DNA of 33,746 nt from Planctomycetota bacterium (GTDB lineage Bacteria > Planctomycetota > Phycisphaerae > UBA1845 > Fen-1342). Position numbers and translations under genes: made by a program. The notes beneath the pieces were generated by a model. That model did not search any database, was not told the DNA's origin, and saw nothing but the letters and a program-made list of their open reading frames with translations. The DNA lies in NCBI GenBank assembly GCA_018814045.1, contig JAHJAR010000030.1, positions 1 through 33,746 of the forward strand. Reading direction: 5' to 3'. Below are positions 1-8,112 of the stretch, in pieces (the first letter of the stretch is position 1; every line of letters begins with the position of its first letter).

Positions 1-316
1 ATTCTCACACCCTGGTACGAGCAGATCGCCGAAGGAGCCAAACGTTCGGCCTATCTACACGCCGACGAGACCGGCTGGCGGGTTCACGAACAACTTCGCC
101 GAGCGGCAGATCCGCCCCGCCGTGATCCTGCGGAAGAACAGCCAGTCGAATCGTTCGAATCGCGGGGCCGTAACGCAGGCCGTGCTGATGAGCAGCTACC
201 GCACCCTGCGTCTGCGTGGCCACGACCCACTCCAGACGATCACCGCCGCCCTGCGCACCTACCTCCAACCCGGCCACCTCCCGCCGCTACCCGCTCCAGG
301 CACTGCAAACGGGTGA
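1..316 (+). pseudogene. IS66-family transposase remnant, 5'-truncated with internal deletion
   Basis: Two pieces of an IS66-type DDE transposase are joined out of frame. Bases 1-84 (frame 1) read ...SAYLHADETGWRV, the segment with a catalytic Asp of the family. From 83 to 316 (frame 2) the sequence reads FTNNFAERQIRPAVILRKN and continues to a TGA stop, which matches the C-terminal region carrying the catalytic Glu (N-x-AER). In intact IS66 transposases roughly a hundred or more residues separate these motifs, so the middle of the catalytic domain is missing and the junction lies at about base 82-84. The left part runs off the window. Recognition is from the motifs only. The copy cannot encode an active transposase. 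No terminal inverted repeat could be identified. Confidence 0.8.
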
Positions 317-406
317 ACTGTTACGAGAAAGCGAAGTAGGCCGCGATCGATTAGAGTGGTGCCAGGCGTGGCGGGCTGTGTGGCCCAGCGTGTGTGTGAG
401 GTGTTG

Positions 407-883
407 ATGTCGATCATGCTTGTGATGGCGGTGGTGCTATCCGGGGTGATCTTGTGCGTCGCCCTGGCGGTCCTCGCGAGCGCCGCAGTCCGGAAGAGAG
501 CCGAAGCGGATGCGCCGCGCTGCGGCAACTGCGGCTACAACCTGACCGGCGCACCGTCCAACCGCTGCCCGGAGTGCGGCAAGCTGTTTGTCGAAGCTGG
601 TGTGATAACAACACCATTGCGTCCCGGACCTTCCCCCCGGGCGATCCGGCTGATGCTGATCGTGTTGGTGGGATTCACCGTATTGGGTGTGCTCGGGATG
701 GTAGCCGCAGGACTGCGGGCGCGGGGAATCAGGGCCCGAGCCGTTGCGGCGCAACAGGCCGCAGTGGCCCGGGCCACCGCGGCGGCGGCACGCGCACAGG
801 CAGAAGAAGACGCCGCCCGGCCGGCCGCGATCGCTCCCGGCACAAGCGACCATTCTCCGGATCAGCCGCCACAGAACCCGTAG
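407..883 (+). CDS. Small zinc-ribbon membrane protein
   Basis: A 158-residue protein. Residues 2-27 form a hydrophobic segment. A four-cysteine zinc ribbon follows (C39-x2-C42, C54-x2-C57; CGNCGYNL...RCPECG), then a second hydrophobic segment at about 82-103, an Ala/Arg-rich probably helical stretch (110-140) and a Pro-rich end. This zinc ribbon next to membrane helices is common in planctomycete hypothetical proteins; its role is unknown and I do not assign one. I chose ATG 407 over an upstream in-frame start at 356 because the residues before it are not membrane-like and GAGGTG (398-403) precedes 407, though the spacing is short. It lies between an IS remnant and an unrelated signalling gene, so context gives no functional hint. 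Confidence 0.7.
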   Translation: MSIMLVMAVVLSGVILCVALAVLASAAVRKRAEADAPRCGNCGYNLTGAPSNRCPECGKLFVEAGVITTPLRPGPSPRAIRLMLIVLVGFTVLGVLGMVAAGLRARGIRARAVAAQQAAVARATAAAARAQAEEDAARPAAIAPGTSDHSPDQPPQNP

Positions 884-1238
884 CGTCTCGCGGCGGCGCC
901 ATGCATCTCCCGGCCTCGTCCTACCTCGACGGGCTGTAGACGCGAAACACCGCACCATGATCGGTCCCCGTCCGACGTACTGCCGTGAAGGGAGGCGCGG
1001 CCGCGTGCTGATATTACCTGTGCTCATGCTTCAAGATCGCCAAGGTGGCGAGAACGGCTTCCCAGGCGAGCCGGAGTCTGTCGCCGAAATCGAGTAGGGG
1101 GCCCAAACAGTCGATGGACCATGGGCGCTGCCAGCGGGGTGCTGGTCGGCGTGGCAGGCCGACCGAAGTTGCGGTGTCGTTGTGCAGCGGCGCTGCTCGG
1201 CGCGCCGCATAGGACGGCGGGCACCTGGGGGCCGAGCC
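884..1238 (+). other. Intergenic stretch, no supported gene
   Basis: About 355 bases between the zinc-ribbon gene and the HD-GYP gene. Short reading frames cross it on both strands, but none has a recognisable domain plus a ribosome binding site. A minus-strand frame ending at 1014 has a coding-like C-terminus (LLDFGDRLRLAWEAVLATL) and could be the tail of a decayed gene; this is not supported further. The stretch contains the inverted repeat listed at 1144-1164. Confidence 0.5.
1144..1164. repeat. Inverted repeat upstream of the HD-GYP gene
   Basis: GGTCGGC (1144-1150) and GCCGACC (1158-1164) are perfect 7-base inverted arms around a 7-base spacer, about 75 bases before the chosen start of the receiver-GAF-HD-GYP gene. 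It could be an operator or a leader hairpin. In GC-rich DNA such a repeat can occur by chance. Confidence 0.35.
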
Positions 1239-2936
1239 TTGGAGAGTCCGTACAGCAGGCAAAGCGAGAACGGAACCGCAACCGTGCTGGTTGCCGGCGA
1301 AGACCACGCCGGGTACGACGCGCTGGTGCGTGGTCTGGATGATGCAGCCTTCGACCTCGTTACGGCGCGGGACCAGTCGGCCCTGCTCGAGGCGGTGCAG
1401 GGCGGCTCAGCGGGCGCCCCGGGTGGGTGGCCCGATGCGATCATCGTTGACAGCGCCATCCTGGACGATCGCCATGCCCTGGGTTGTCTGAAAGACGATC
1501 CACACACACGGCACATCCCCGTTCTACTCCTGTTGGACGATTGCGCTGCGTCCGTCGCGCCGCCGGCGGACGAGTGGTGCGCCGACGAGATCATGCTCCA
1601 GTCGACGGCCCCCGCCGAGATTGTGTCGCGTCTGCGCCTGTTGCTGCGGTTGCGGGAGATGTCGCTGGGATTGCAGCGCGCCAACGAGCAGCGCTCCGAT
1701 CTGGCGCGCACGCTGCTGACGCTTTCGGACCTGTCGGGCAGTCTGACGGCCTGTGACGAGTTGGATCACGTTCTCGACCACGTGCTCGCCGGCACGACGG
1801 ACATCACGGGTGCGCAGCGTGCGGCGATCCTGTTGGCCGACCGCGAGCAGCGGTACCTGACGGTGGTGGCGTCGGTCGGCCGGACCGCCGGGAGTTTGTC
1901 AGGTCTGGGGATATTTCCCGCCGCGGCGGAACAGTCGTGCGAAGGGCGACGCATCGGGATCGATGCGGGAATCGCGGGGCGCGTCTTTGCCAGTGGGGTG
2001 CCCGAGATTGCGGGACAGCAGGAGTCGGCGCCCGACGCGGCGGAGTGTTTCCCCTTCGAGCGTGACCGCGGCTGCGCGTATTTGCCGCTCGTGGCCACCG
2101 GTTTTCACAACACCTCCGGCAGCATCGGGGTGCTGTGTCTGGGTCGGCGTTGGGATGGCGTGCCGCACGCCCAGGTGGATCTCGAGTCGTACGAAGTGCT
2201 GGCGAGTTTCGCCGCCGCGGCGATCGCCGGCATCATGACGCGCACCTGGCGTGATCAAGCTCGTGATTCGATCGTCCTGGCGCTGGTAGGGTTGACCGAG
2301 CAGAGGGACAACGAAACGGGGCGCCACCTGGAGCGCGTCGCCACGTTCTGCGTGATTCTGGCCGAGGAGTTGCGCCAACATCCGACAGGCCGGGAGATTG
2401 ACGAAACGTTCATCCGCGAGCTACGCCGTACCGCACCACTGCACGACATCGGCAAAGTCGGCATTCCGGACCGGATTCTACAGAAGCCGGGCCGGTTGGC
2501 CGCGGACGAAGTGGAGATCATGCGCACCCACACCGTGATCGGGGCGGAGACAATCCGGTCGGTGCGGGAACGCTACCCGGATTCCAGCTTCGTGAAGATG
2601 GCTGAGGACATCGCCCGTCACCATCACGAATGGTACAGCGGGGCGGGTTATCCGGATGGGCTGAGCGGGTCGGGTATTCCACTTGCGGCGCGAATCGTCA
2701 CGCTGGCGGATGTCTATGATGCCTTGACGTCACGGCGCGTATACAAACCCCCCATGCCTCACGAAGCGGCCATGGACATCGTCTGCAATCTCTCGGGGCA
2801 GCAATTCGACCCGCTTGTAATTGGCGCGTTTGTGAAGCACCACGAACGCTTCCGGAACATCGCCGCGGCGCTCAATGATGAATCAGAGCCGGTGCCAGAA
2901 GAGGCGTCCTGCACCAGCGTCGACGAGTCGAAGTGA
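1239..2936 (+). CDS. Receiver-like / GAF / HD-GYP phosphodiesterase protein
   Basis: A 565-residue cytoplasmic signalling protein. An N-terminal receiver-like domain (about 15-140) keeps an Asp at the phosphoacceptor position (D71, in DAIIVDSA), but the usual Lys near its end appears to be Gln (Q121), so phosphorylation signalling may be altered. A GAF domain (about 155-335) is followed by an HD-GYP domain. The HD dyad is in LHDIGKVGIPD (402-403) and the GYP motif is HHEWYSGAGYP (462-472), both intact. HD-GYP domains hydrolyse cyclic-di-GMP. I chose TTG 1239 because GGGGG lies 7 bases upstream and the domain starts soon after. An in-frame GTG at 1182 is the main alternative; no in-frame ATG lies upstream. 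The gene ends 17 bases from the convergent M1-like gene. The PilZ protein at 22774 is a possible downstream c-di-GMP receptor. Confidence 0.85.
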   Translation: MESPYSRQSENGTATVLVAGEDHAGYDALVRGLDDAAFDLVTARDQSALLEAVQGGSAGAPGGWPDAIIVDSAILDDRHALGCLKDDPHTRHIPVLLLLDDCAASVAPPADEWCADEIMLQSTAPAEIVSRLRLLLRLREMSLGLQRANEQRSDLARTLLTLSDLSGSLTACDELDHVLDHVLAGTTDITGAQRAAILLADREQRYLTVVASVGRTAGSLSGLGIFPAAAEQSCEGRRIGIDAGIAGRVFASGVPEIAGQQESAPDAAECFPFERDRGCAYLPLVATGFHNTSGSIGVLCLGRRWDGVPHAQVDLESYEVLASFAAAAIAGIMTRTWRDQARDSIVLALVGLTEQRDNETGRHLERVATFCVILAEELRQHPTGREIDETFIRELRRTAPLHDIGKVGIPDRILQKPGRLAADEVEIMRTHTVIGAETIRSVRERYPDSSFVKMAEDIARHHHEWYSGAGYPDGLSGSGIPLAARIVTLADVYDALTSRRVYKPPMPHEAAMDIVCNLSGQQFDPLVIGAFVKHHERFRNIAAALNDESEPVPEEASCTSVDESK

Positions 2937-2953
2937 GGACCAGGGCGGTAGAG

Positions 2954-5461
2954 TCACTGCGGCTCGGGGTCCGTTTCCCTCTCCAGGGCGTTGAGCGCGG
3001 CCCGTAGCGCCGCGCGCAGGGCCGGCCGTGGGTCGTCCTGCAACGCCACCAGCCGCTGCAGCGCCTGAGTGCGGTGTCTCGTGTCGGTGGCGGTCAATCT
3101 GGTGATTGTCCCGATCAGCATGCATCGCATTTCCAGCGTATCGTAGACCTCCGGATTGAGCGCCGGCAGCAGGCGCGGCAGGGCGCGCGCGTCAGCGAGC
3201 TTGTCGAGCGCAGCGAAGGCTGCGCGACGCACATGGTCACTGACCTCCGGCAGAGCCGCATCCGTCAGGGCGGCGATGGTTCGCTCGTCGCGCACAGCGG
3301 GTGCGAAGCGGGCCAGGGTCCGCAGGGCGGCGGCCTGGACGCGAATGTGTTGGTCACTGCCCGCGTGGCGCAGGACGGCGCCGTGGGCGGCGGGGGACGT
3401 GGGGAAGTCTCCCAGCGACTCTACAACGGTCTCGGACACCTGCGGGTGTTCAGGATGGATGTCCGCGGCCTGTAGCAGGACCGGCAGCGCCGCTTCCAGC
3501 TCCTCGCCGAGAAGTGCGTGCGCCGCACGTGTGCGTACCCCCCAGAACTCCTGTTGGTTCAACAGCGTGTCGCGGAGGGCCGCGAGCGCAGCGTTGGTCC
3601 GCTCCGCGCCGAGGCTTTCAATCGCCCGGGAACGCGACAGCGCCGTGGGGCCCTGCCGCACCTGGGCGCGCCACATGTCGGCCGGCTTATCGACCTGCAG
3701 TGACTTGAGCAACACGCCGCGCGGGTCGACACAGAACGTCACGGGCGGCTCTGCCAGCGTGATTTGGAACGTGTGCTCCGCGGCAGTGACTTGCACCGTC
3801 TCGTTCTGTGCGCGTGACGCCGACGCAAAGTGCAGTTCGAGCGGGAATGCAAATGGTGGGTGGTCGGCATCGATGGCCTGGGTTTGCTCGAGCTTGACTA
3901 CGGCCCGGCTACGCCGCTCGTCCCACTCGAAGGCTACCTCGAGCTGCGGTATCCCGTCACAGAAGACCCAGCGATCGAAGAACGCGCGCAGATCGCGGCC
4001 CGAGACTTCTTCCAGCGCTCGCCGCAGATCCGCCGTTACGACGCTGCCGCCCCGGTGTCGGCGGACGTAGGTCTGGACCGCGTTCCAGAACACGTCGTCG
4101 CCCAGTTCGTGCCGCAGCATGTGCAGGATCCAGGCCCCCTTCCAATAGACCAGTCCGCCGCCGAAGGTGTAGACCTGGCCCGGGCGTTCGAGCGTATCGC
4201 TGACGAGCGGGCGGCTGTTGCCGGCGTGATCGAGCCGGGCGATCCGTTGGGCGGTGCTCCACATATCGTGCGCGAAGGCTTCCTCCGAGTCCGCCTGTGT
4301 GCGCCAGAGCTGGTGCAGATATGTGGCGAAGCTCTCGTTGAGCCAGGCTTCCTTTACGTGCCGGTAGTTGACCAGGCCGCCAAACCACGTGTGTGCGATC
4401 ATGTGGGCCACGTAGTTGTACTGAGATCCTTCTTCGAGTGTATGACCGCGATCGCCGGTGGTCAGCAGCGCTGGGGCGACCATGCAGAAACCCACGTGCT
4501 CCATGCCGCCGTGAAAGTGGTTCACGATCGTGACGTAGCTGAACTGCGGGAAAGGGTATTCCACGCCGATCAGCTTCGCGTCGAAGGCGATCATGTCAGG
4601 AACATGGCGAAAGCTGTAGCGCGCGGCCTGCTCGTGTTGGGGTACGACGTAGGCCAGCACGCGGGGTCGGGGCTGGTCGCCACGGGCGGGTGATTCCAAC
4701 TCGGGGAGCGGCAGCAAAGCGAGCGGCCCGACTGCAAAGCCGAACATGTGCGGGTCGATGGGCTGATTGAGCTGCCAGTGAAACGTCCAGAGCCGCTCGT
4801 CGGGGCCGGCGTCCGGCGGTACGAGTTCCGGTCGCTTCGGTTGGCCGACCAGCTCCCCGACAGAAACCGCTACCAGTTGCTGCGGCACGGTCAAGTAGAT
4901 GTCACAGGGCCAGCGCGTGTCGGGCCAGTCGTGGCAGGGGAGCCAATACCGGGCCTGGAGCGGTTCGGCGTGCGTGTACACCATCCGCGGCCGTTCGGGA
5001 TGATCCGCGTCCGGTCCAACGAAGAACAGCCCGAGCGGCGGCTGTTCGGCCAGGTAGTGAATGCGCAGCGCGAGCTTCTCGCCGGGAGCGTATGGTCGCG
5101 GCAGATCGATCTGCAGCCGTTCGCCCTCGGTCTGGCAAGGTACGTCGCGCCAGTCTGGTCCGATTTCTGCGCGTGTGACTCTCAGGTTGACAGCGTCGAG
5201 CTGAATCTGTGTCAGACCAACCGGTTGCGCAGAGGTTCCTCCGCCGACTGCGTCACGAATGCGGATCTGATGCGTGACAATGCCGGACAGGCGTTGTGCT
5301 TCAAAGTCGGCCTGCGTGATCGTCACGTCCAGCCGCATGTGCAGAAAGTCGATCGCGCGGGATGGTGAATCAAATGACGTTTCCGCCGCGTTCCCGAACG
5401 ACAGGCCGTGTACGAGCGCGCCGAGGGCGAGCAGCGCGCTGAGCAGCGACCGCGAGCGCAT
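2954..5461 (-). CDS. Exported M1-aminopeptidase-like protein with substituted catalytic Glu and HEAT-like C-terminus
   Basis: An 835-residue protein starting with a signal peptide (MRSRSLLSALLALGALVHG...). It has the M1 layout: an N-terminal beta domain (about 35-260), a GAMEN-like loop written GGMEHVG, then the zinc site. The zinc motif reads H353-M-I-A-H357 with E376 in WLNESFATY. Both His and the distal Glu are present at the standard 18-residue spacing, but the catalytic Glu of HExxH is Met354 (codon 4400-4402). GAG/GAA to ATG needs more than one base change, so a single sequencing error does not explain it. YWKGAWILHML keeps the usual Tyr-containing helix. The C-terminal third (about 580-830) looks like HEAT-type helical repeats. 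ATG 5461 gives a clean signal peptide; no clear Shine-Dalgarno precedes it. It is the last gene of a minus-strand run, 50 bases after the spermidine-synthase-like gene. It is probably a binding protein or has altered chemistry. Confidence 0.85.
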   Translation of the reverse strand: MRSRSLLSALLALGALVHGLSFGNAAETSFDSPSRAIDFLHMRLDVTITQADFEAQRLSGIVTHQIRIRDAVGGGTSAQPVGLTQIQLDAVNLRVTRAEIGPDWRDVPCQTEGERLQIDLPRPYAPGEKLALRIHYLAEQPPLGLFFVGPDADHPERPRMVYTHAEPLQARYWLPCHDWPDTRWPCDIYLTVPQQLVAVSVGELVGQPKRPELVPPDAGPDERLWTFHWQLNQPIDPHMFGFAVGPLALLPLPELESPARGDQPRPRVLAYVVPQHEQAARYSFRHVPDMIAFDAKLIGVEYPFPQFSYVTIVNHFHGGMEHVGFCMVAPALLTTGDRGHTLEEGSQYNYVAHMIAHTWFGGLVNYRHVKEAWLNESFATYLHQLWRTQADSEEAFAHDMWSTAQRIARLDHAGNSRPLVSDTLERPGQVYTFGGGLVYWKGAWILHMLRHELGDDVFWNAVQTYVRRHRGGSVVTADLRRALEEVSGRDLRAFFDRWVFCDGIPQLEVAFEWDERRSRAVVKLEQTQAIDADHPPFAFPLELHFASASRAQNETVQVTAAEHTFQITLAEPPVTFCVDPRGVLLKSLQVDKPADMWRAQVRQGPTALSRSRAIESLGAERTNAALAALRDTLLNQQEFWGVRTRAAHALLGEELEAALPVLLQAADIHPEHPQVSETVVESLGDFPTSPAAHGAVLRHAGSDQHIRVQAAALRTLARFAPAVRDERTIAALTDAALPEVSDHVRRAAFAALDKLADARALPRLLPALNPEVYDTLEMRCMLIGTITRLTATDTRHRTQALQRLVALQDDPRPALRAALRAALNALERETDPEPQ

Positions 5462-5511
5462 AGCGGCCGCGGTAGTGGTTCGTTGGCGGTGGAGCGGTGA
5501 ACAGCGTCGTC

Positions 5512-8112
5512 TCATGCGCGGGCTCCCGTATCTGAGGCATTGTGCCGCGTGGTCGCGCGGCCTGGCGATTGGCCATTGTGGGCAGGGAGAGTGCGGTTCG
5601 CCAGCGACAGAGCTACGATGGCGGCCAGACCGTAGAGCAGCACCGCCAGCAGGAAGACATACCGGTAGCCGACCGACATCGCCACCGCCATGGCCACGGT
5701 GGCGCCAATAACCGAGGCAACGCCGTTGATACCCCAGGCCCACGGCACCAGAGTGGGTGCGCGTATGGACAGCGCAGCGAGTCCCGCTGGCATGGGCGTG
5801 CCCATACAGTAGGCGAGGGGCAGTGCGCAGATCGCCACCAGGATCGAGCCAATCCGCGCGTGCCCGGTCCAGGTCGACGCTGCGACACACAGCGTGAGCA
5901 GCGCGACCAGCGCCGCGGCCGGCCACGCGCGCGGCGTGCCGGCCCCCCGACACAGCACACGCCGGCCGGTCAGGCTGCCCAACCCGCTGAGGACCAGCAG
6001 TCCGCCGATCACGACGGCGCTCGCCATCACCGGGTCACCGAGCCAGCGGATGCCGCGGCTGATCAGTGCCATCTCGATGCCCATGAACCCGAGGCCAATT
6101 GCGGCAAAGTAGATGACCGTCGCCAATGTGGGCGCTGCCGGAGCAGCCATGTCCGTCTTCCTGCGCCGGGCGATGAAGCGGGCGATGGCCAACGGTCCCA
6201 GGATCAGCAGCAGCGCGGCCGCTGCCGTGATCGCCAGCGAGGCGTAGAGGAACAACCGCCCCAGTTCGGCCCGCGTCAGCCAGAGATCGCCATACGCTTC
6301 GCGCAGCACCGTGACTGCCTCGGGCTTGTAGAAATCCCAGAAGAACGGGTTGTCATCGTGCACCGGGCGGATGTTCAGGAACCAGCCGCGGTAGAAGGCC
6401 TCGCGCCGCGTGGAGAAGATCTCGCTGGCGGCATGGTGCAGCCAGTCCACAGCGCTGCCGGAGGGGCCGGGGAGGGCGTCGGGTTGGTTTACGTCTTGCG
6501 GGGCGAGATTGGCGTACCACACCGGCGTGAGGTTCAACTCGCGGATCGCAGCGGTGAGCTGTTGCCGCCGCGACTCATCCAGTGGCGATCTCAACACCAT
6601 CGTGCACACGCCGAGATAGTCACGCACTTGCACCAGGTGGCGCTGCGGGTCTGCGACAGCGAGGGATTCGAGTGCTTCGACCAGCGTGGCCAGCAGGCGG
6701 ATGTTCGCCCGTTCGGGGAACTCGAGCCCGCGGCAGACAGCCAGCAAACCGTCGCCGCGCAGCCATTGCAGACACTTGGCCAGCCCCTCGACTGTCACCA
6801 GATGATCCTCGGCCAGCCCCCGCGTCCCCGTCGCGCCGAGCCCCAGCCCTTCGAGGGACACCAACTGGATCAGGCCGTACTTGTGTTCTTCGCTGGGCGG
6901 TGGAACGTCGACGAAGCCCCGTGGAGCTTGCTCCCACACGCCCAGGTCATCGCCCTTATGCACGCCGCCGGACACGTTGACCAGTGGCCCCCGTAGCAGC
7001 GCGGCCAGCGCGCCGTTTGGTTGCACCACGTCAACAAAGGCGGCGTTGTACCGGCGGGCGAGCCACACATTCGTGCCACCCGCCTCGCCAATCAGGAGCA
7101 CGCGCGGCGCCGGTCCGAGTAGGCGGTAGGGCAAGGCCGTGAGCGTCGTGTCCAGCACCCCGGCCTGCGCGACGTTATCGATCCGTAGCACCGAACCAGC
7201 CGGGTCGCCGTTGACCTGGATGCTCAGCATGGGCGGTGGACGGTGGGTGAGGGCGAGGAAGGGCAGGTCGTGAAAAAGATCGCTCTCGTAGACCTCCACG
7301 TAGCCGTGCGGATCGGCTGTGCGGGACACCAGCCGGGCCGAGCCCTGCCGCACGAGTTGTTGCACGCGGGCAACACCCTTGTACTCGTCCGGTGCCAGCG
7401 GCAGTGGTCGGCGCGCTTCGAGCCAGACGAGCGCGGCGATGCACAGAACCGTGATGCCTACAGCGGCGCTTCGGCCGCCGCGGGACGTGGCCACATCCCG
7501 CCGCACGGCCAGTACCAGCGCGGCCAGCAACGTCAGGGTGATCGAGGGCCAGTAGGTGTGTTCGAGCGCCATCCGTGATACGAGCAGCGCACCCGCGACG
7601 GCCCCCACGCCGCTGCCGAACAGGTTTACGGCGTAGGTACGGCCGATGCGCCGGCCGGCCGTCATCAAGGCCGTGCCGATGTGAGCCGCTCCGAGCAGAA
7701 AGGGAGTCGCCGCCAGCAGCCAATACAGCGACCACCAGCCGACCTGCCGCCACAAGTCTGCCGGCAGAATGCGGGCCGTGATGGGCATGCGGGCCGCGAT
7801 GCGCGGCAGCAGCGCGATAGCGAGCGCGGTGGTCAGGGCAGACAGCCAAAGCGTGGTCACCGGCCATCGTCGAACCGGCCTCTCCAGAATTGCCAACAGC
7901 GTTCCGCTGACCCCGAAGCCGAGCAGCGCCACGCTGATGACGAGGTAGCCGAAGTGGTGCCAGCGTTCGATCAGCAGGCGGCGCATGAGCACGATTTCAC
8001 AAGCGATCAGGGCGGTGCTGACCAGCGCGAGCGCTAGCAGGGCGGTGGGAGCGGCAGTGGGCGAGTCTGGCGTAGAGGGAGACTCGCCGGCGTGATCGGT
8101 CGCCGCGCTCAT
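5512..8112 (-). CDS. Polytopic membrane protein with spermidine-synthase-like central domain
   Basis: An 866-residue protein. An N-terminal hydrophobic bundle (about 22-230, six or so helices) is followed by a soluble domain (about 240-590) and a second hydrophobic bundle (about 605-850). The soluble domain resembles the aminopropyltransferase/SAM-methyltransferase fold. The nucleotide-binding strand is recognisable at VLLIGEAGGTNVWLARR (about 338-354), with a glycine loop that departs from the usual GGGxG and with VVQPN where spermidine synthases have the acidic VVExNP. Substrate binding may therefore differ or be lost. Similar fused membrane proteins are common in planctomycetes and other environmental bacteria, and their reaction is unknown. 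Its ATG overlaps the stop of the upstream methyltransferase gene by four bases (ATGA), so the two are translationally coupled. Confidence 0.8.
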   Translation of the reverse strand: MSAATDHAGESPSTPDSPTAAPTALLALALVSTALIACEIVLMRRLLIERWHHFGYLVISVALLGFGVSGTLLAILERPVRRWPVTTLWLSALTTALAIALLPRIAARMPITARILPADLWRQVGWWSLYWLLAATPFLLGAAHIGTALMTAGRRIGRTYAVNLFGSGVGAVAGALLVSRMALEHTYWPSITLTLLAALVLAVRRDVATSRGGRSAAVGITVLCIAALVWLEARRPLPLAPDEYKGVARVQQLVRQGSARLVSRTADPHGYVEVYESDLFHDLPFLALTHRPPPMLSIQVNGDPAGSVLRIDNVAQAGVLDTTLTALPYRLLGPAPRVLLIGEAGGTNVWLARRYNAAFVDVVQPNGALAALLRGPLVNVSGGVHKGDDLGVWEQAPRGFVDVPPPSEEHKYGLIQLVSLEGLGLGATGTRGLAEDHLVTVEGLAKCLQWLRGDGLLAVCRGLEFPERANIRLLATLVEALESLAVADPQRHLVQVRDYLGVCTMVLRSPLDESRRQQLTAAIRELNLTPVWYANLAPQDVNQPDALPGPSGSAVDWLHHAASEIFSTRREAFYRGWFLNIRPVHDDNPFFWDFYKPEAVTVLREAYGDLWLTRAELGRLFLYASLAITAAAALLLILGPLAIARFIARRRKTDMAAPAAPTLATVIYFAAIGLGFMGIEMALISRGIRWLGDPVMASAVVIGGLLVLSGLGSLTGRRVLCRGAGTPRAWPAAALVALLTLCVAASTWTGHARIGSILVAICALPLAYCMGTPMPAGLAALSIRAPTLVPWAWGINGVASVIGATVAMAVAMSVGYRYVFLLAVLLYGLAAIVALSLANRTLPAHNGQSPGRATTRHNASDTGARA

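Noticed and set aside
1014..1150. Minus-strand C-terminus-like frame (LLDFGDRLRLAWEAVLATL)
   Set aside because: It reads like real coding sequence but has no start, no domain I can name, and overlaps the start region of the HD-GYP gene; it is mentioned only as a possible relic.
3830..4693. Long plus-strand frame opposite the M1-like gene
   Set aside because: It is antisense to a gene with clear family motifs. Its translation has no recognisable domain and is typical of shadows in GC-rich DNA.
5542..6996. 484-residue plus-strand frame opposite the spermidine-synthase-like gene
   Set aside because: The composition (Arg/Gln/His-rich, no hydrophobic pattern) is that of a shadow frame; the minus-strand gene has membrane helices and a coupled start.
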